A stretch of DNA of 64,000 nt, taken from assembly GCF_027568515.1 (NCBI RefSeq), contig NZ_JANKZF010000014.1:99503-163502 (forward strand). The letters are read 5' to 3'. Below the pieces are notes generated by a model. That model searched no databases. It had not been told where the DNA came from and saw only the letters and a list, made by a program, of their open reading frames with translations. Positions 51,500-61,918 of this stretch are shown here, piece after piece. Both the position numbers and the translations under genes were made by a program. The first letter of the stretch is position 1. Each line of letters opens with the position of its first letter. This DNA is from Arthrobacter sp. HY1533 (lineage in GTDB: Bacteria; Actinomycetota; Actinomycetes; Actinomycetales; Micrococcaceae).

Positions 51500-52720
51500 A
51501 TGACTGACACCGTCCGAGAATCCGGCCGCCAGCCCTCCGGCATGGGGGGCCGCCGGGTGCCCCGCGACTCCCATCTGGACCGGCTGCCCCCCGTGAGCCT
51601 TTCCAACTGGCTCGAAGCGCCCTACAACCGTTGGAGCTTCTCCCACGTCGAGGAAATGGTCCCCTCAACCACCATCCGCAAGGACGCCCGGGGCTTGGCC
51701 CAGGACAACTCCGCGGCACCCGAAACCACCAGGCTCAACCAGCTGGTGGCCGGCCTGCAGGACCGCCTGCTTGCCTCATGCACGGATGCCCTGCTGGTGG
51801 TGCGCCACGGGGAGATTGTCCACGAGCAGTACTTTGGCGAAAGCTCACCCGCCAGCAAACACCTGCTGATGTCGGTGTCCAAATCCCTGTGCGGGCTCAC
51901 GATCGGGCAGCTTGTGGCCTCCGGCGCCATAGACACGGACAAGCTGGTTGAACACTATGTGCCGGCACTGGCCCACTCCGCCTATGGGGATGCCACGGTG
52001 CAGCAGGTGCTGGACATGACAGTCGCTGTGACCTTCAGCGAGAGCTACCACGACCCCGCTTCCCATGTTCAGACCCAGGACCGTGTGGCAGGATGGCGCC
52101 CGCGCCGCGACGGCGACCCGGAGGACAACTACGAGTTTCTGGCACGGCTGGAGAAATCCGGCGAACACGGGCAAGTCTTCCAATACTGCTCGGCCGGCAC
52201 GGACGTGTTGGCATGGATCGCCGAGAACGTCACGGGGCTCCGGTTCGCAGACGTGTTGTCCAACGAGCTGTGGTCAAGGATCGGGGCGGACCATGATGCG
52301 CTGATCACCACGGACACCGGCGGATTCGCCTTCGCCAACGGGGGCATTGCCTGCACGGCCCGCGACCTGGCCCGGATTGGGCAACTCATGCTCGACGGCG
52401 GCGTCCTCGACGGCGTCCAGGTGGTTCCGTCCGGGTGGGTTGCAGAGACCGCCGCCGGCGGGGAGCCGCGCGCCGCAGCGGGTTCGGCATTTCAGCGGGT
52501 CCACCCCAACGGGTCCTACCGCAACCAGTGGTGGGTGACGGGCGATGATCGTGGCAGTTTCTATGCCAGTGGCATCCATGGCCAATTCATTTGGGTTGAT
52601 CCGGTGTCGGACTCCGTGATTGTGAAGTTCTCATCCCTGCCCGTGGCCATCACTGAAGCCGTGAACAGGGAACATGCCGAGCTCTTCCGTGACATCGCCG
52701 CAGGACTCGGCGAACTCTGA
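51500..52720 (+). CDS. Cytosolic beta-lactamase-family serine hydrolase, NylB-like
   Basis: The 406-residue protein starts at ATG 51500, six bases from AAGGAG, and has no signal peptide. Ser125-Val-Ser-Lys128 ('LLMSVSKSLCGL') and Tyr229-Cys-Ser231 ('FQYCSAGTDVLAWI') are the two catalytic motifs. The N-terminal 'NRWSFSHVEEMVPSTTIRK' and 'GGIACTARDLARIGQLML' resemble 6-aminohexanoate-dimer hydrolase (NylB) and EstB esterases. NylB was first studied in an Arthrobacter strain. In the same transcript as an oligopeptide importer it probably cleaves the imported short peptide-like or amide compound (inference). Confidence 0.9.
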   Translation: MTDTVRESGRQPSGMGGRRVPRDSHLDRLPPVSLSNWLEAPYNRWSFSHVEEMVPSTTIRKDARGLAQDNSAAPETTRLNQLVAGLQDRLLASCTDALLVVRHGEIVHEQYFGESSPASKHLLMSVSKSLCGLTIGQLVASGAIDTDKLVEHYVPALAHSAYGDATVQQVLDMTVAVTFSESYHDPASHVQTQDRVAGWRPRRDGDPEDNYEFLARLEKSGEHGQVFQYCSAGTDVLAWIAENVTGLRFADVLSNELWSRIGADHDALITTDTGGFAFANGGIACTARDLARIGQLMLDGGVLDGVQVVPSGWVAETAAGGEPRAAAGSAFQRVHPNGSYRNQWWVTGDDRGSFYASGIHGQFIWVDPVSDSVIVKFSSLPVAITEAVNREHAELFRDIAAGLGEL

Positions 52721-52733
52721 GCCAACTCTGCGG

Positions 52734-52789
52734 TGAGTATGCAGCAGTGGCTGCTTAGAGCGTTCTAAGCAGCCACCGCTGCATACTCA
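52734..52789. repeat. Long palindrome after the NylB-like gene
   Basis: Two 26-base arms (52734-52759 and 52764-52789, outer TGAGTATGCAGC/GCTGCATACTCA) pair with one mismatch around a GCGT loop. It starts 13 bp after the stop. It can act as a terminator but has no T-run and is far longer than needed, so a dispersed palindromic element is likely. Confidence 0.75.
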
Positions 52790-52827
52790 ATCGGCCTGTA
52801 ACCCCCGTCACCCTCGATGCGCTACGA

Positions 52828-52847
52828 TTATGCAACTTGTTGCGCAA
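52828..52847. promoter_or_regulatory. Palindromic operator before the FadH-like gene
   Basis: GCAAC-TT-GTTGC (52832-52843) forms an inverted repeat with matching outer TT and AA. It lies just before the ribosome site of the reductase gene and is the likely site of the PadR protein encoded downstream. Confidence 0.5.
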
Positions 52848-52859
52848 AGGAGTGCATGA

Positions 52860-54886
<2,027 letters not shown>

Positions 54887-54887
<1 letters not shown>

Positions 54888-55438
54888 TGTCTCTCACGCA
54901 CGCCATCCTGACCTCGCTGCTGGAAAAGCCGTGCACGGGGGCCGAACTGGCCCGGCGCTTCGACAAGTCGCTGGGCCACTTTTGGCAGGCCACGCACCAG
55001 CAGATCTACCGAGAGCTGGGAAAGCTGGAGGAGGCCGGGCTCGTGGAGAGCCGCGGGCTCCCCTCAAGCCGCGGGCAGCAGCGGCATTTTGACGTGCTGC
55101 CCGCCGGTCGCACGGAACTGCTGCGCTGGTGTGCCACAGCGGGTGAGCCGCGCCCCATCAGGGACTCGCTGCTGGTGCGGCTGCGGGCGGCCGCCGTGCT
55201 GGGCACCCAGGAATCGGCCTGGGATGTGGTCGCTGAAATGCGCAGGCACAGGGGCCTGCACCAGGAGGTGCTGGACGGTTACCTGGACATTGAGCGCCGC
55301 GACTTTCCGCCCGCGGCTGGCCGGTCCCGGGCCGACGAACTGCAGCTCGCCGTGCTCCGGGCGGGAATCGCCTATGAGCAGTCGTGGCTTGCCTGGTGCG
55401 CCCAGGCGCTGGAGGACCTGGCCGGTCCCGAAGACTAG
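54887..55438 (+). CDS. PadR-family regulator
   Basis: The 183-residue protein has 'THAILTSLLEKPCTGAELARRFDKSLGHFWQATHQQIYRELGKLEEAGLVESRG', the PadR winged helix, and a Vir-like C-terminal helical domain ending 'YEQSWLAWCAQALEDL'. It overlaps the reductase stop and probably represses that operon. Its end overlaps the convergent WXG100 gene by four bases. Confidence 0.92.
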
Positions 55439-55707
55439 CTGCTGGCCTGTTCCTGCTGGGCCGCCTGTGCCCTGACCATGCGGGCGGTGTCGGCCAGCAT
55501 GGCCGCGGTCCGGGCAATCACGGGGGAGTAGGACGACTGCCAGGCGTGCCGGAACACAAACGCGTCCGGCCCTTCCCAGCGCAGCTGGCTGGTGATGCGG
55601 GCACCCAACTGGTTCTTGACCGTCAGGAGCTCCTCCTGCGCGTGCTCAAGCTCTCCGGCAAGCTGGCGCAAGTCATCCGGGTCTGCGCCGATGATGGCGG
55701 GGCTCAT
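55435..55707 (-). CDS. WXG100-family-like small protein
   Basis: From ATG 55707 (GGGAGAGA upstream) the 90-residue protein has two predicted helices around 'SQLRWEGPDAFVFRHAWQSSY', which contains the W-x-G motif of WXG100 proteins. No EccC ATPase or other type VII secretion gene is nearby. It could be secreted by a distant ESX system or be a solitary relative; the family assignment rests on size, helix pattern and motif. Confidence 0.72.
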   Translation of the reverse strand: MSPAIIGADPDDLRQLAGELEHAQEELLTVKNQLGARITSQLRWEGPDAFVFRHAWQSSYSPVIARTAAMLADTARMVRAQAAQQEQASS

Positions 55708-55839
55708 GCAGTCTCTCCCGTGCTTGCCGTGTCCAGGACCGTGAGGCAATGGTCTTGCTGAACTTCCAGCCTAGGTGGCGCAAGTCCCGGCGGGCCATGG
55801 GCAGAGCTGCCCATGGTGTCCTCCGTCCTTCGCGGGATC

Positions 55840-56595
55840 TCAGGCGGTCCGGCGCCGCAGAGTGAGCGAGGCCAACAGCAGCACGACCACCACAAACGAT
55901 GCAATCACCACCAGGTCCCGGGCCAGGTCCGCCGTGGGATCGGCATTGGCTGCCACCTGCTGCAGCCCGTCCACGGCGTAGCTGAGCGGCAGCACGTTCG
56001 AGATGGCGTGCAGCACCCCGTTCATCTGGTCCCGGGCCACAAACAGCCCGCACAACAGAATCTGCGGGATGACCACCACTGGCATGAACTGCACGGCCTG
56101 AAACTCGGTCGCAGCAAAGGCAGAGCACAGCAGGCCCAGGGCCACGCCCAGGACGGCGGTCAGCACCGAGATCAGCACCACCCAGCCCGCGTTGCCCTCA
56201 ATCTTCATGCCGAACACCCAATAGGCCGTCCCGGTGGCCACAAGCGCCTGCAATGCGGCCATGATGGAAAATGCCAGTGCGTACCCAAAGAGCAGGTCGG
56301 CCTTGTGGATGGGGGTTGTCAGCAGCCGCTCCAGCGTTCCCGAGGTGCGTTCGCGCAGCATCGTGATGGAGGTGACCAGGAACATCACCACAAACGGGAA
56401 GATGCCCAGCATCATCAGGCCCACCCGGTCAAAGGTCCGCGGCATGCCCGGGGGCAGGGTCTCGTTCTGGTACAGCCAGTACACCAGCGCCAACAACAGG
56501 GCCGGAACCACAAGGATCAGGCCAATGCTGCGGGGATCACCGCGCAGTTGCCCCAGCACGCGCCTGCTGGTGGCCCACATCATCGAGACGTTCAT
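55840..56595 (-). CDS. ABC-2 type exporter permease
   Basis: The 251-residue membrane protein has six helices and the ABC-2 features 'MLRERTSGTLERLLTTPIHKADLLFGYALAF' and 'LPLSYAVDGLQQVAANADPTADLARDLVVI'. Its ATG overlaps the stop of the ATPase gene. Probably exports a drug or lipid; substrate unknown. Confidence 0.92.
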   Translation of the reverse strand: MNVSMMWATSRRVLGQLRGDPRSIGLILVVPALLLALVYWLYQNETLPPGMPRTFDRVGLMMLGIFPFVVMFLVTSITMLRERTSGTLERLLTTPIHKADLLFGYALAFSIMAALQALVATGTAYWVFGMKIEGNAGWVVLISVLTAVLGVALGLLCSAFAATEFQAVQFMPVVVIPQILLCGLFVARDQMNGVLHAISNVLPLSYAVDGLQQVAANADPTADLARDLVVIASFVVVVLLLASLTLRRRTA

Positions 56596-57401
56596 GAGGC
56601 GGCCTTCCTCTCATCCTCCGCGGCGGCCTGGATGAGCCGCAGGAAGGCGAGCTCCAAATCGTCCGTTTCCCCGCCCTGGCGAAGCTGCTCCGGCGTCAGC
56701 TGGGCCAGCAGCATGCCCTCGCGCAACAGCAGGAGCGTGTCGCAGTGCCCGGCCTCCTCCATGACGTGGCTGGAAATGATGAGTGTTGTCCCCTCGGCGG
56801 CCATGGCGGCAAACTGTGTCCACAGCTCAGCGCGCAGAACGGGGTCCAGGCCCACTGTGGGCTCATCGAGCACCAGCAACCTCGGCTTGCCCACGAGTGC
56901 GCAGGCCAGGGACACGCGGCTGAACTGCCCGCCCGAGAGGTCCCCTGCGCGCCGCTTGGCGAAATCGGAAAGCCCCACGGCGTTCAGCACCGCCAGTGCC
57001 TCTTCCCGCCCGGCGCCGTGCACCGAGCCGAAGTACCGCACGTTGTCCAGGACGCTGAGGTCCCGGTACACGCTGGCCGCCTGGGTGACGTAGCCGACGT
57101 CGTGCCTGTTGGCGGGATCCCCGGCCGGCCGGCCAAGCACCGTGACGGTCCCGGCGGTGATTTTCTGGACGCCCACCAGCGCCCGCATGAAGGTGGTCTT
57201 GCCGCTGCCGGAGGGCCCCAGCAGCCCCGTGATGCGCCCCTCAGGGATGTTGCAGGTGATGTTGGCCAGCACTGTCGACTTCCCGCGGTGCACGCGCAGG
57301 CCCTCCACGCTGACCCCTGCCGGGCCCGGCAAGCCGGATGGATCGGCCGGGACGGGGCCTGCCGGTGGTTCCGGGGCTGGCAACGCTGCTCGGTGGGACA
57401 T
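56592..57401 (-). CDS. ABC exporter ATP-binding protein
   Basis: After a Pro-rich 25-residue tail, the 269-residue protein has Walker A 'GPSGSGKTTFMRALVG', signature 'LSGGQFSRVSLACAL', Walker B 'LLVLDEPTVGLDPVLRAELW' and the His switch 'ISSHVMEEA'. It is cotranscribed with the ABC-2 permease, forming a half-size two-gene exporter. Confidence 0.94.
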   Translation of the reverse strand: MSHRAALPAPEPPAGPVPADPSGLPGPAGVSVEGLRVHRGKSTVLANITCNIPEGRITGLLGPSGSGKTTFMRALVGVQKITAGTVTVLGRPAGDPANRHDVGYVTQAASVYRDLSVLDNVRYFGSVHGAGREEALAVLNAVGLSDFAKRRAGDLSGGQFSRVSLACALVGKPRLLVLDEPTVGLDPVLRAELWTQFAAMAAEGTTLIISSHVMEEAGHCDTLLLLREGMLLAQLTPEQLRQGGETDDLELAFLRLIQAAAEDERKAAS

Positions 57402-57618
57402 TGCGGCTCCTGGATTGCAGCTTCAAAGGACGTCTGACTTCAAACTAGACCCGGGTGCAACGGCTGTCCAGCAATGCCACGCGCAGAAAACACATTGGGT
57501 TTCACGTGCCAAATGCTTGAAGTTGTGACGCCTGGGCACGTAGCTTGGCAGAGGCTGCACTTCCAAAGTGCGCATTCCACGCAGCTGTGGAATTGAATCG
57601 AACTGAAAGGACATACCC

Positions 57619-57843
57619 ATGGCAGTTTCGGTAAATTTGGAGAAGGCGCTCGACAAGGACTTTGAGGACAAGTCACTGAAAGAAATCCTCGATGCATCAC
57701 CCGCTGCGCTGGCCGGCATCACTGACGCCAAGGCCGCAGCCCTGAAGGAAATTCTGGGCATCAAGACCATCCGCGAGCTGGGGAGCAACAAATACTTCGC
57801 CGTCGCAGGCGTGCTCGTCGCCCTCGAGAACAAGTCGGGCTAG
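57619..57843 (+). CDS. Small helix-hairpin-helix-like protein (74 aa)
   Basis: GAAAGGA lies eight bases before ATG 57619. The product contains 'LKEILDASPAALAGITDAKAAALKEILGIKTIRELGSNKYFAVAGVLVAL', a helix-hairpin-helix-like pattern (two helices around 'GIT' and 'GIK'). Similar short proteins occur in other bacteria; function is unknown and nucleic-acid binding is only a possibility. It is a separate unit with its own terminator. Confidence 0.78.
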   Translation: MAVSVNLEKALDKDFEDKSLKEILDASPAALAGITDAKAAALKEILGIKTIRELGSNKYFAVAGVLVALENKSG

Positions 57844-57855
57844 TCCCCACGCCCT

Positions 57856-57891
57856 CCCCAAGTGCAGCCGCTGGCGCGTCTGCACTTGGGG
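57856..57891 (+). terminator. Terminator after the helix-hairpin-helix-like gene
   Basis: A perfect 12-bp stem, CCCCAAGTGCAG with CTGCACTTGGGG, has a 12-base loop and sits 12 bases after the stop codon. The T-run is lacking. Confidence 0.65.
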
Positions 57892-57965
57892 CCCCTCGGG
57901 CGCGTGGGCCCATGTGTGGGGGAGCCCCTCGGGAGCAGAGGCCGCACGGCCGCATGTGCCACGGC

Positions 57966-57993
57966 CTTGCCTGAACCGGTAGATTGGTTATTG
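57966..57993 (+). promoter_or_regulatory. Predicted proS promoter
   Basis: TTGCCT (57966-57971) and TATTGT (57988-57993) are separated by 16 bp, giving a transcription start about 33 bases before the proS ATG. Confidence 0.45.
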
Positions 57994-58032
57994 TGCGTCT
58001 GCATCTACGACGGCACCTACCAACGTCAAGAA

Positions 58033-59841
58033 ATGGAAAATTCGCCCGTGGCACTTCGCCTTTCCACACTCTTTCTCCGCACCCTGCGTGAAGACCCCGT
58101 CGACGCCGAGGTGGACAGCCACAAGCTGCTGCTGCGCGCCGGCTACATCCGCCGTGCTGCCCCGGGCATCTACACCTGGCTTCCCCTGGGCCTGCGCGTG
58201 CTGCGCAAGGTCGAGAACATCGTGCGCGAGGAAATGAACGCGATTGGCGCCCAGGAAGTGCAGTTCCCGGCCCTGCTGCCCAAGGAACCCTACGAGCAGA
58301 CCAACCGCTGGCTCGAATACGGCGACGGCCTCTTCCGCCTCCAGGACCGCAAGGGCGCCGACTACCTGCTGGCCCCCACCCACGAGGAAATGTTCACGCT
58401 CCTGGTCAAGGACCTGTACTCCTCGTACAAGGACCTGCCGCTGAGCCTGTACCAGATCCAGAACAAGTACCGCGACGAGGCCCGTCCCCGCGCCGGCCTG
58501 CTCCGCGGCCGCGAGTTCATCATGAAGGACTCCTACTCCTTCGACATTGACGACGCCGGCCTGGAAGCCAGCTACCAGGCCCACCGCGGCGCATACCTGC
58601 GCATTTTCGAGCGCCTCGGCCTGGAAATCATTCCCGTCGCCGCCACGGCAGGTGCCATGGGCGGATCCAGGAGCGAAGAATTCCTGCACCCCGTCGCGAT
58701 CGGCGAGGACACCTTTGTGCGCTCCGCCGGCGGCTACGCAGCCAACGTCGAGGCAGTCACCACCGTTGTCCCCGAGGACATTGACTTCAGCAACGCCCCG
58801 GCCGCGCGCGTCATCGACACCCCGGACACACCCACCATCGACACTCTCGTGGCCGCGGCAAACCAGCTGGCACCCCGCGCCGAGGGCGAATGGACGGCAG
58901 CGGACACGTTGAAGAACGTGGTCCTGGCCATCGACCTGCCCACCGGCGAACGCCAGATCGTCGTCGTGGCCCTGCCCGGCGACCGCGAAGTGGACCTCAA
59001 GCGCATTGAGGCCAACATTGGCGTCCACCTGGCCATCGGCGGCGAGGTCGGCGTTGAAGCAGCCGGCGAAGCCGACCTGAAGAAGAACCCGGGCCTCATC
59101 AAGGGCTACATCGGGCCTGGCCTGAGCCTGGATGCAGCTGTGCTGGGTGCTGAAGCTTCCACCAAGCTGCTGTTCCTCGTTGACCCCCGCGTGGTCTCCG
59201 GCACCAGCTGGATCACGGGCGCCAACGAAGACGGCAAGCACGTCTTCGGCCTCGTGGCCGGCCGCGACTTCACCTGGGACGGCACCATCGAAGCCGCACA
59301 GGTCCGCGCAGGCGACCCCGCACCCGACGGCTCCGGCCCCCTGGAGGCCGCCCGCGGCATCGAAATGGGCCACATCTTCGCACTGGGCCGCAAGTACGCA
59401 GAAGCCCTGGACCTGAAGGTGCTGGACCAGAACGGCAAGCTTGCCGTCGTCACCATGGGCTCCTACGGCGTCGGCGTCACCCGCGCTGTTGCCGCACTGG
59501 CCGAGTCCAACCACGACGACAAGGGCCTCATCTGGCCCTCCAACGTGGCCCCGGCCGACGTGCACGTTGTGGCCGTGGGCCGCGGCGAGGAAATCTTCGG
59601 TGCGGCCGCACAGCTGACCGCCGATCTTGAAGCCGCCGGACTGGAAGTCATCTACGACGACCGCCCCAAGGTTTCTCCCGGCGTGAAGTTCGGCGATGCC
59701 GAGCTCATCGGCGTCCCCACCATCCTGGCCGTCGGCCGCGGACTCGTGGACGGCGTCGTCGAAATCAAGAACCGCGCCACCGGCGTTGCCGAGAACGTGG
59801 CGGTTGCCGAGGCCGTTCAGTACATCCTCGACAACCGGTAG
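58033..59841 (+). CDS. proS: Prolyl-tRNA synthetase, bacterial type
   Basis: ProRS charges tRNA-Pro. The ATG at 58033 gives 602 residues; GTG 58048 is an equally likely start (begins '[16 protein letters not shown]'). Class II motifs are present: motif 1 region '[21 protein letters not shown]', '[58 protein letters not shown]' and '[18 protein letters not shown]'. The large insertion between motifs 2 and 3 (about 225-400) is the editing domain of bacterial-type enzymes. The anticodon-binding domain closes the protein. A strong terminator follows. Confidence 0.97.
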   Translation: MENSPVALRLSTLFLRTLREDPVDAEVDSHKLLLRAGYIRRAAPGIYTWLPLGLRVLRKVENIVREEMNAIGAQEVQFPALLPKEPYEQTNRWLEYGDGLFRLQDRKGADYLLAPTHEEMFTLLVKDLYSSYKDLPLSLYQIQNKYRDEARPRAGLLRGREFIMKDSYSFDIDDAGLEASYQAHRGAYLRIFERLGLEIIPVAATAGAMGGSRSEEFLHPVAIGEDTFVRSAGGYAANVEAVTTVVPEDIDFSNAPAARVIDTPDTPTIDTLVAAANQLAPRAEGEWTAADTLKNVVLAIDLPTGERQIVVVALPGDREVDLKRIEANIGVHLAIGGEVGVEAAGEADLKKNPGLIKGYIGPGLSLDAAVLGAEASTKLLFLVDPRVVSGTSWITGANEDGKHVFGLVAGRDFTWDGTIEAAQVRAGDPAPDGSGPLEAARGIEMGHIFALGRKYAEALDLKVLDQNGKLAVVTMGSYGVGVTRAVAALAESNHDDKGLIWPSNVAPADVHVVAVGRGEEIFGAAAQLTADLEAAGLEVIYDDRPKVSPGVKFGDAELIGVPTILAVGRGLVDGVVEIKNRATGVAENVAVAEAVQYILDNR

Positions 59842-59845
59842 GCCC

Positions 59846-59900
59846 TACTGCCCGCGAGGGGTTGCGGAGCGCAGCCCCTCGCGAGCAGTAAGATTTTTTC
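59846..59900 (+). terminator. Terminator after proS
   Basis: TACTGC (59846-59851) pairs with GCAGTA (59885-59890), and GCGAGGGG (59854-59861) with CCCCTCGC (59875-59882). A run of six T follows, the clearest rho-independent terminator in the window. Confidence 0.88.
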
Positions 59901-59917
59901 GCCCGTTCCTCGTTCCC

Positions 59918-59971
59918 CAGCCGCTCCCACTGCTCGCAAGCTCGCAGCGGGGCCCTCGCGGCTGTGGGCCC
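59918..59971. repeat. 54-bp dispersed element, copy B
   Basis: This matches 34053-34106 at 48 of 54 positions. Here it is embedded in a longer structure: GATTTTTTC before it (59892-59900) and AGAAAAATCC after it (59987-59996) are near-complementary, suggesting a whole element of about 110 bp. Confidence 0.75.
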
Positions 59972-60047
59972 TCTCGGCCCGTGCGGAGAAAAATCCATCC
60001 TCGCTCCGGGGCTGTGCCCCTCCACCCCGCGCTCCGATGAGGTGACC

Positions 60048-60857
60048 TTGGTTTCCGGTCTTGAAGACATTACCGCCGTTACGATCCTGCTCATCATCGT
60101 GGCTGGATTCGCGGCGGGCTGGATCGACGCCGTCGTGGGTGGCGGCGGGCTCCTGCAGCTGCCGGTCATGCTGATGATCCCCGGCATCACGCCCGTTCAG
60201 GCCCTCGCCACGAACAAGATGGGCTCCATCTTTGGCACTGCCACCAGTTCGGTCACCTACTACCGGCGGGTGAAACCCGACATGCGCACGGCCCTGCCGA
60301 TGGCCGCCGTCGCGCTTGTGGGCAGCATTGGCGGGGCTGTCGTGGCGGCGAGCCTGCCCGGTTCCGTCTTCAAGCCCATCATTGTTGTGGCGCTGATTGC
60401 CGTGCTGCTGTTCACTGTGTTCAAGCCGGGCATGGGCGAGCTGACGGCGCTGCGCCATTCCGGCCGCACGCACTACGTGGTGGCTGCGTGCATTGGCGGC
60501 GTCATCGGCTTCTACGACGGCCTGATCGGCCCCGGCACAGGTTCCTTCCTGGTTATCGCCATGGTCAGCCTCATGGGTTACGCGTTCCTGGAGGCCAGCG
60601 CCAAGGCGAAAATTGTCAACCTGGCGACGAACGCCGGCGCCCTCATGTTCTTCCTGCCGCACGGATCGCTGCTGTGGGGAATCGGCCTCATCCTTGGCCT
60701 GGCCAACATGGCCGGCGGCTACCTGGGCGCCCGGACGGCCGTGAAGCAGGGCAGCAAGTTCATTCGGATTGTGTTCCTGCTGGTGGTCAGCGCGCTCATC
60801 ATCAAGCTGGGCGTGGACGTCTGGAACGAGAACATCTCAGTGGCACTGGCCGGTTAA
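60048..60857 (+). CDS. TauE/SafE-family membrane exporter
   Basis: The protein has 269 residues from TTG 60048, five bases from GAGG; GTG 60042 is an alternative. Seven to eight helices and both TauE half-motifs are present ('GWIDAVVGGGGLLQLPVMLM...QALATNKMGSIFGT' and 'FYDGLIGPGTGSFLVIAMV...AKAKIVNLATNAGAL'). The family exports sulfite, sulfoacetate or similar anions. It follows the repeat-rich region after proS. Confidence 0.9.
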   Translation: MVSGLEDITAVTILLIIVAGFAAGWIDAVVGGGGLLQLPVMLMIPGITPVQALATNKMGSIFGTATSSVTYYRRVKPDMRTALPMAAVALVGSIGGAVVAASLPGSVFKPIIVVALIAVLLFTVFKPGMGELTALRHSGRTHYVVAACIGGVIGFYDGLIGPGTGSFLVIAMVSLMGYAFLEASAKAKIVNLATNAGALMFFLPHGSLLWGIGLILGLANMAGGYLGARTAVKQGSKFIRIVFLLVVSALIIKLGVDVWNENISVALAG

Positions 60858-60865
60858 GCCGTGGC

Positions 60866-61912
60866 TTAGGAGAGGGCCTTGAGTTCGTGCGCCGGGGGCA
60901 GCCCCGGCAGTGTCTTCCCCGCCATTGTACTGGCCACCCACAAGGAGCGCTGCGCGTCGTCGCCGTGGCCGGCAGCCTCCAGGTACCAGAGCGCGTTTTC
61001 GACCTCCCGGACAACCGCCCACTGTACAGCCAGGTCTTCGTCGAGACCCGCTGCAGCCGCGAGCCTGGAAGCACGACGGCGCAGCCCGGCTTCAGCGTCA
61101 TGCTGCGGCAAGTCGCGCAGCCGGTTCCACAGGCACGGCGCCAGGGCGAACTCAGCATCTCCCACCTGAACCTGCGGGTCTATGGCCAGGTAGCCGTCTG
61201 TGCCGGGGCGCGCCAGGATGTTCATGAAGTGCAGGTCGGTGTGGACCAGGACGTCGTTGCCGCTGCTGCGCAGTGACACGGCCCCGTGGGTCTGGCACAC
61301 CTCGAGGGCCGCTTCCAGCAGCCAGCGCGGAAAAGGTTCGTTGAGGTCAGACCAGCGCTGTGGCAATTCGTCGCAGTAGCGTTCGGCCGTGGCCGCGATG
61401 CGGGGGATTTGATTCCACCCGGCCCGGTTGTCGGGATGGATGCTCAGTGCACGGACGGCCACACCCCACAGGGGGACCGCTTCCTCCATGGGAAGTTCCA
61501 GCAGGGAGCGGGTCTCATCAAGGCGTTCCAGCAGGATGGCACCAATGGAAGGGTCGCTTTCCAGCAGCCGGACAGCCCCACGGCCGTCCCACAGCCGCAG
61601 GGCAGCAGGCTCCAGCAGCACTTCATCATGGGGGAACGCCACCTTCAGTGCCGCACGTCTTCCGTCACCGGCAACCACTGGCACCACGATGCCCGTGTTT
61701 CCGTGCCAGGCGGTCCCGCCGGCTGGAATGTCGACGGAAAGCTGCCACTGCCGCATGGCCTGGCCAATGTAGCCCGGCAGCCGGCCCAGCCAGGTGCGGC
61801 CCTCGGGTGAATTGCGGTGTTGAAGACGCAGCGGTTCCGGAATTTCTACAGTGGTGGGCACACCCCAAAGTTTAGCCGCCGGCACCCGGGCGGGCGGTCC
61901 GGCGTCGGACAT
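60866..61912 (-). CDS. Aminoglycoside/hydroxyurea phosphotransferase-family kinase
   Basis: The 348-residue protein has the kinase-like catalytic loop 'DVLVHTDLHFMNILA' (H-x-D-x4-N) and the metal-binding 'YLAIDPQVQVGDAEF', as in streptomycin 6-kinase-like enzymes. 'AALKVAFPHDE' has the ATP-contact Lys. ATG 61912 lies six bases after the previous stop on the same strand, so it is coupled; GTG 61861 is an alternative. True resistance activity is unproven; many relatives phosphorylate other substrates. Confidence 0.88.
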   Translation of the reverse strand: MSDAGPPARVPAAKLWGVPTTVEIPEPLRLQHRNSPEGRTWLGRLPGYIGQAMRQWQLSVDIPAGGTAWHGNTGIVVPVVAGDGRRAALKVAFPHDEVLLEPAALRLWDGRGAVRLLESDPSIGAILLERLDETRSLLELPMEEAVPLWGVAVRALSIHPDNRAGWNQIPRIAATAERYCDELPQRWSDLNEPFPRWLLEAALEVCQTHGAVSLRSSGNDVLVHTDLHFMNILARPGTDGYLAIDPQVQVGDAEFALAPCLWNRLRDLPQHDAEAGLRRRASRLAAAAGLDEDLAVQWAVVREVENALWYLEAAGHGDDAQRSLWVASTMAGKTLPGLPPAHELKALS

Positions 61913-61918
61913 TAATTG

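Noticed and set aside
57891..57933. Direct repeat of GCCCCTCGGG 34 bp apart before proS
   Set aside because: Short GC-rich repeats are frequent by chance here, and no structure or regulatory pattern goes with it.
57988..59565. Minus-strand open frame of 525 codons opposite proS
   Set aside because: Antisense shadow of an essential conserved gene with no independent support.
60866..61912. Naming the kinase-like gene as an aminoglycoside resistance gene
   Set aside because: Catalytic motifs fit, but the family includes many non-resistance kinases and the locus is not a resistance cassette.
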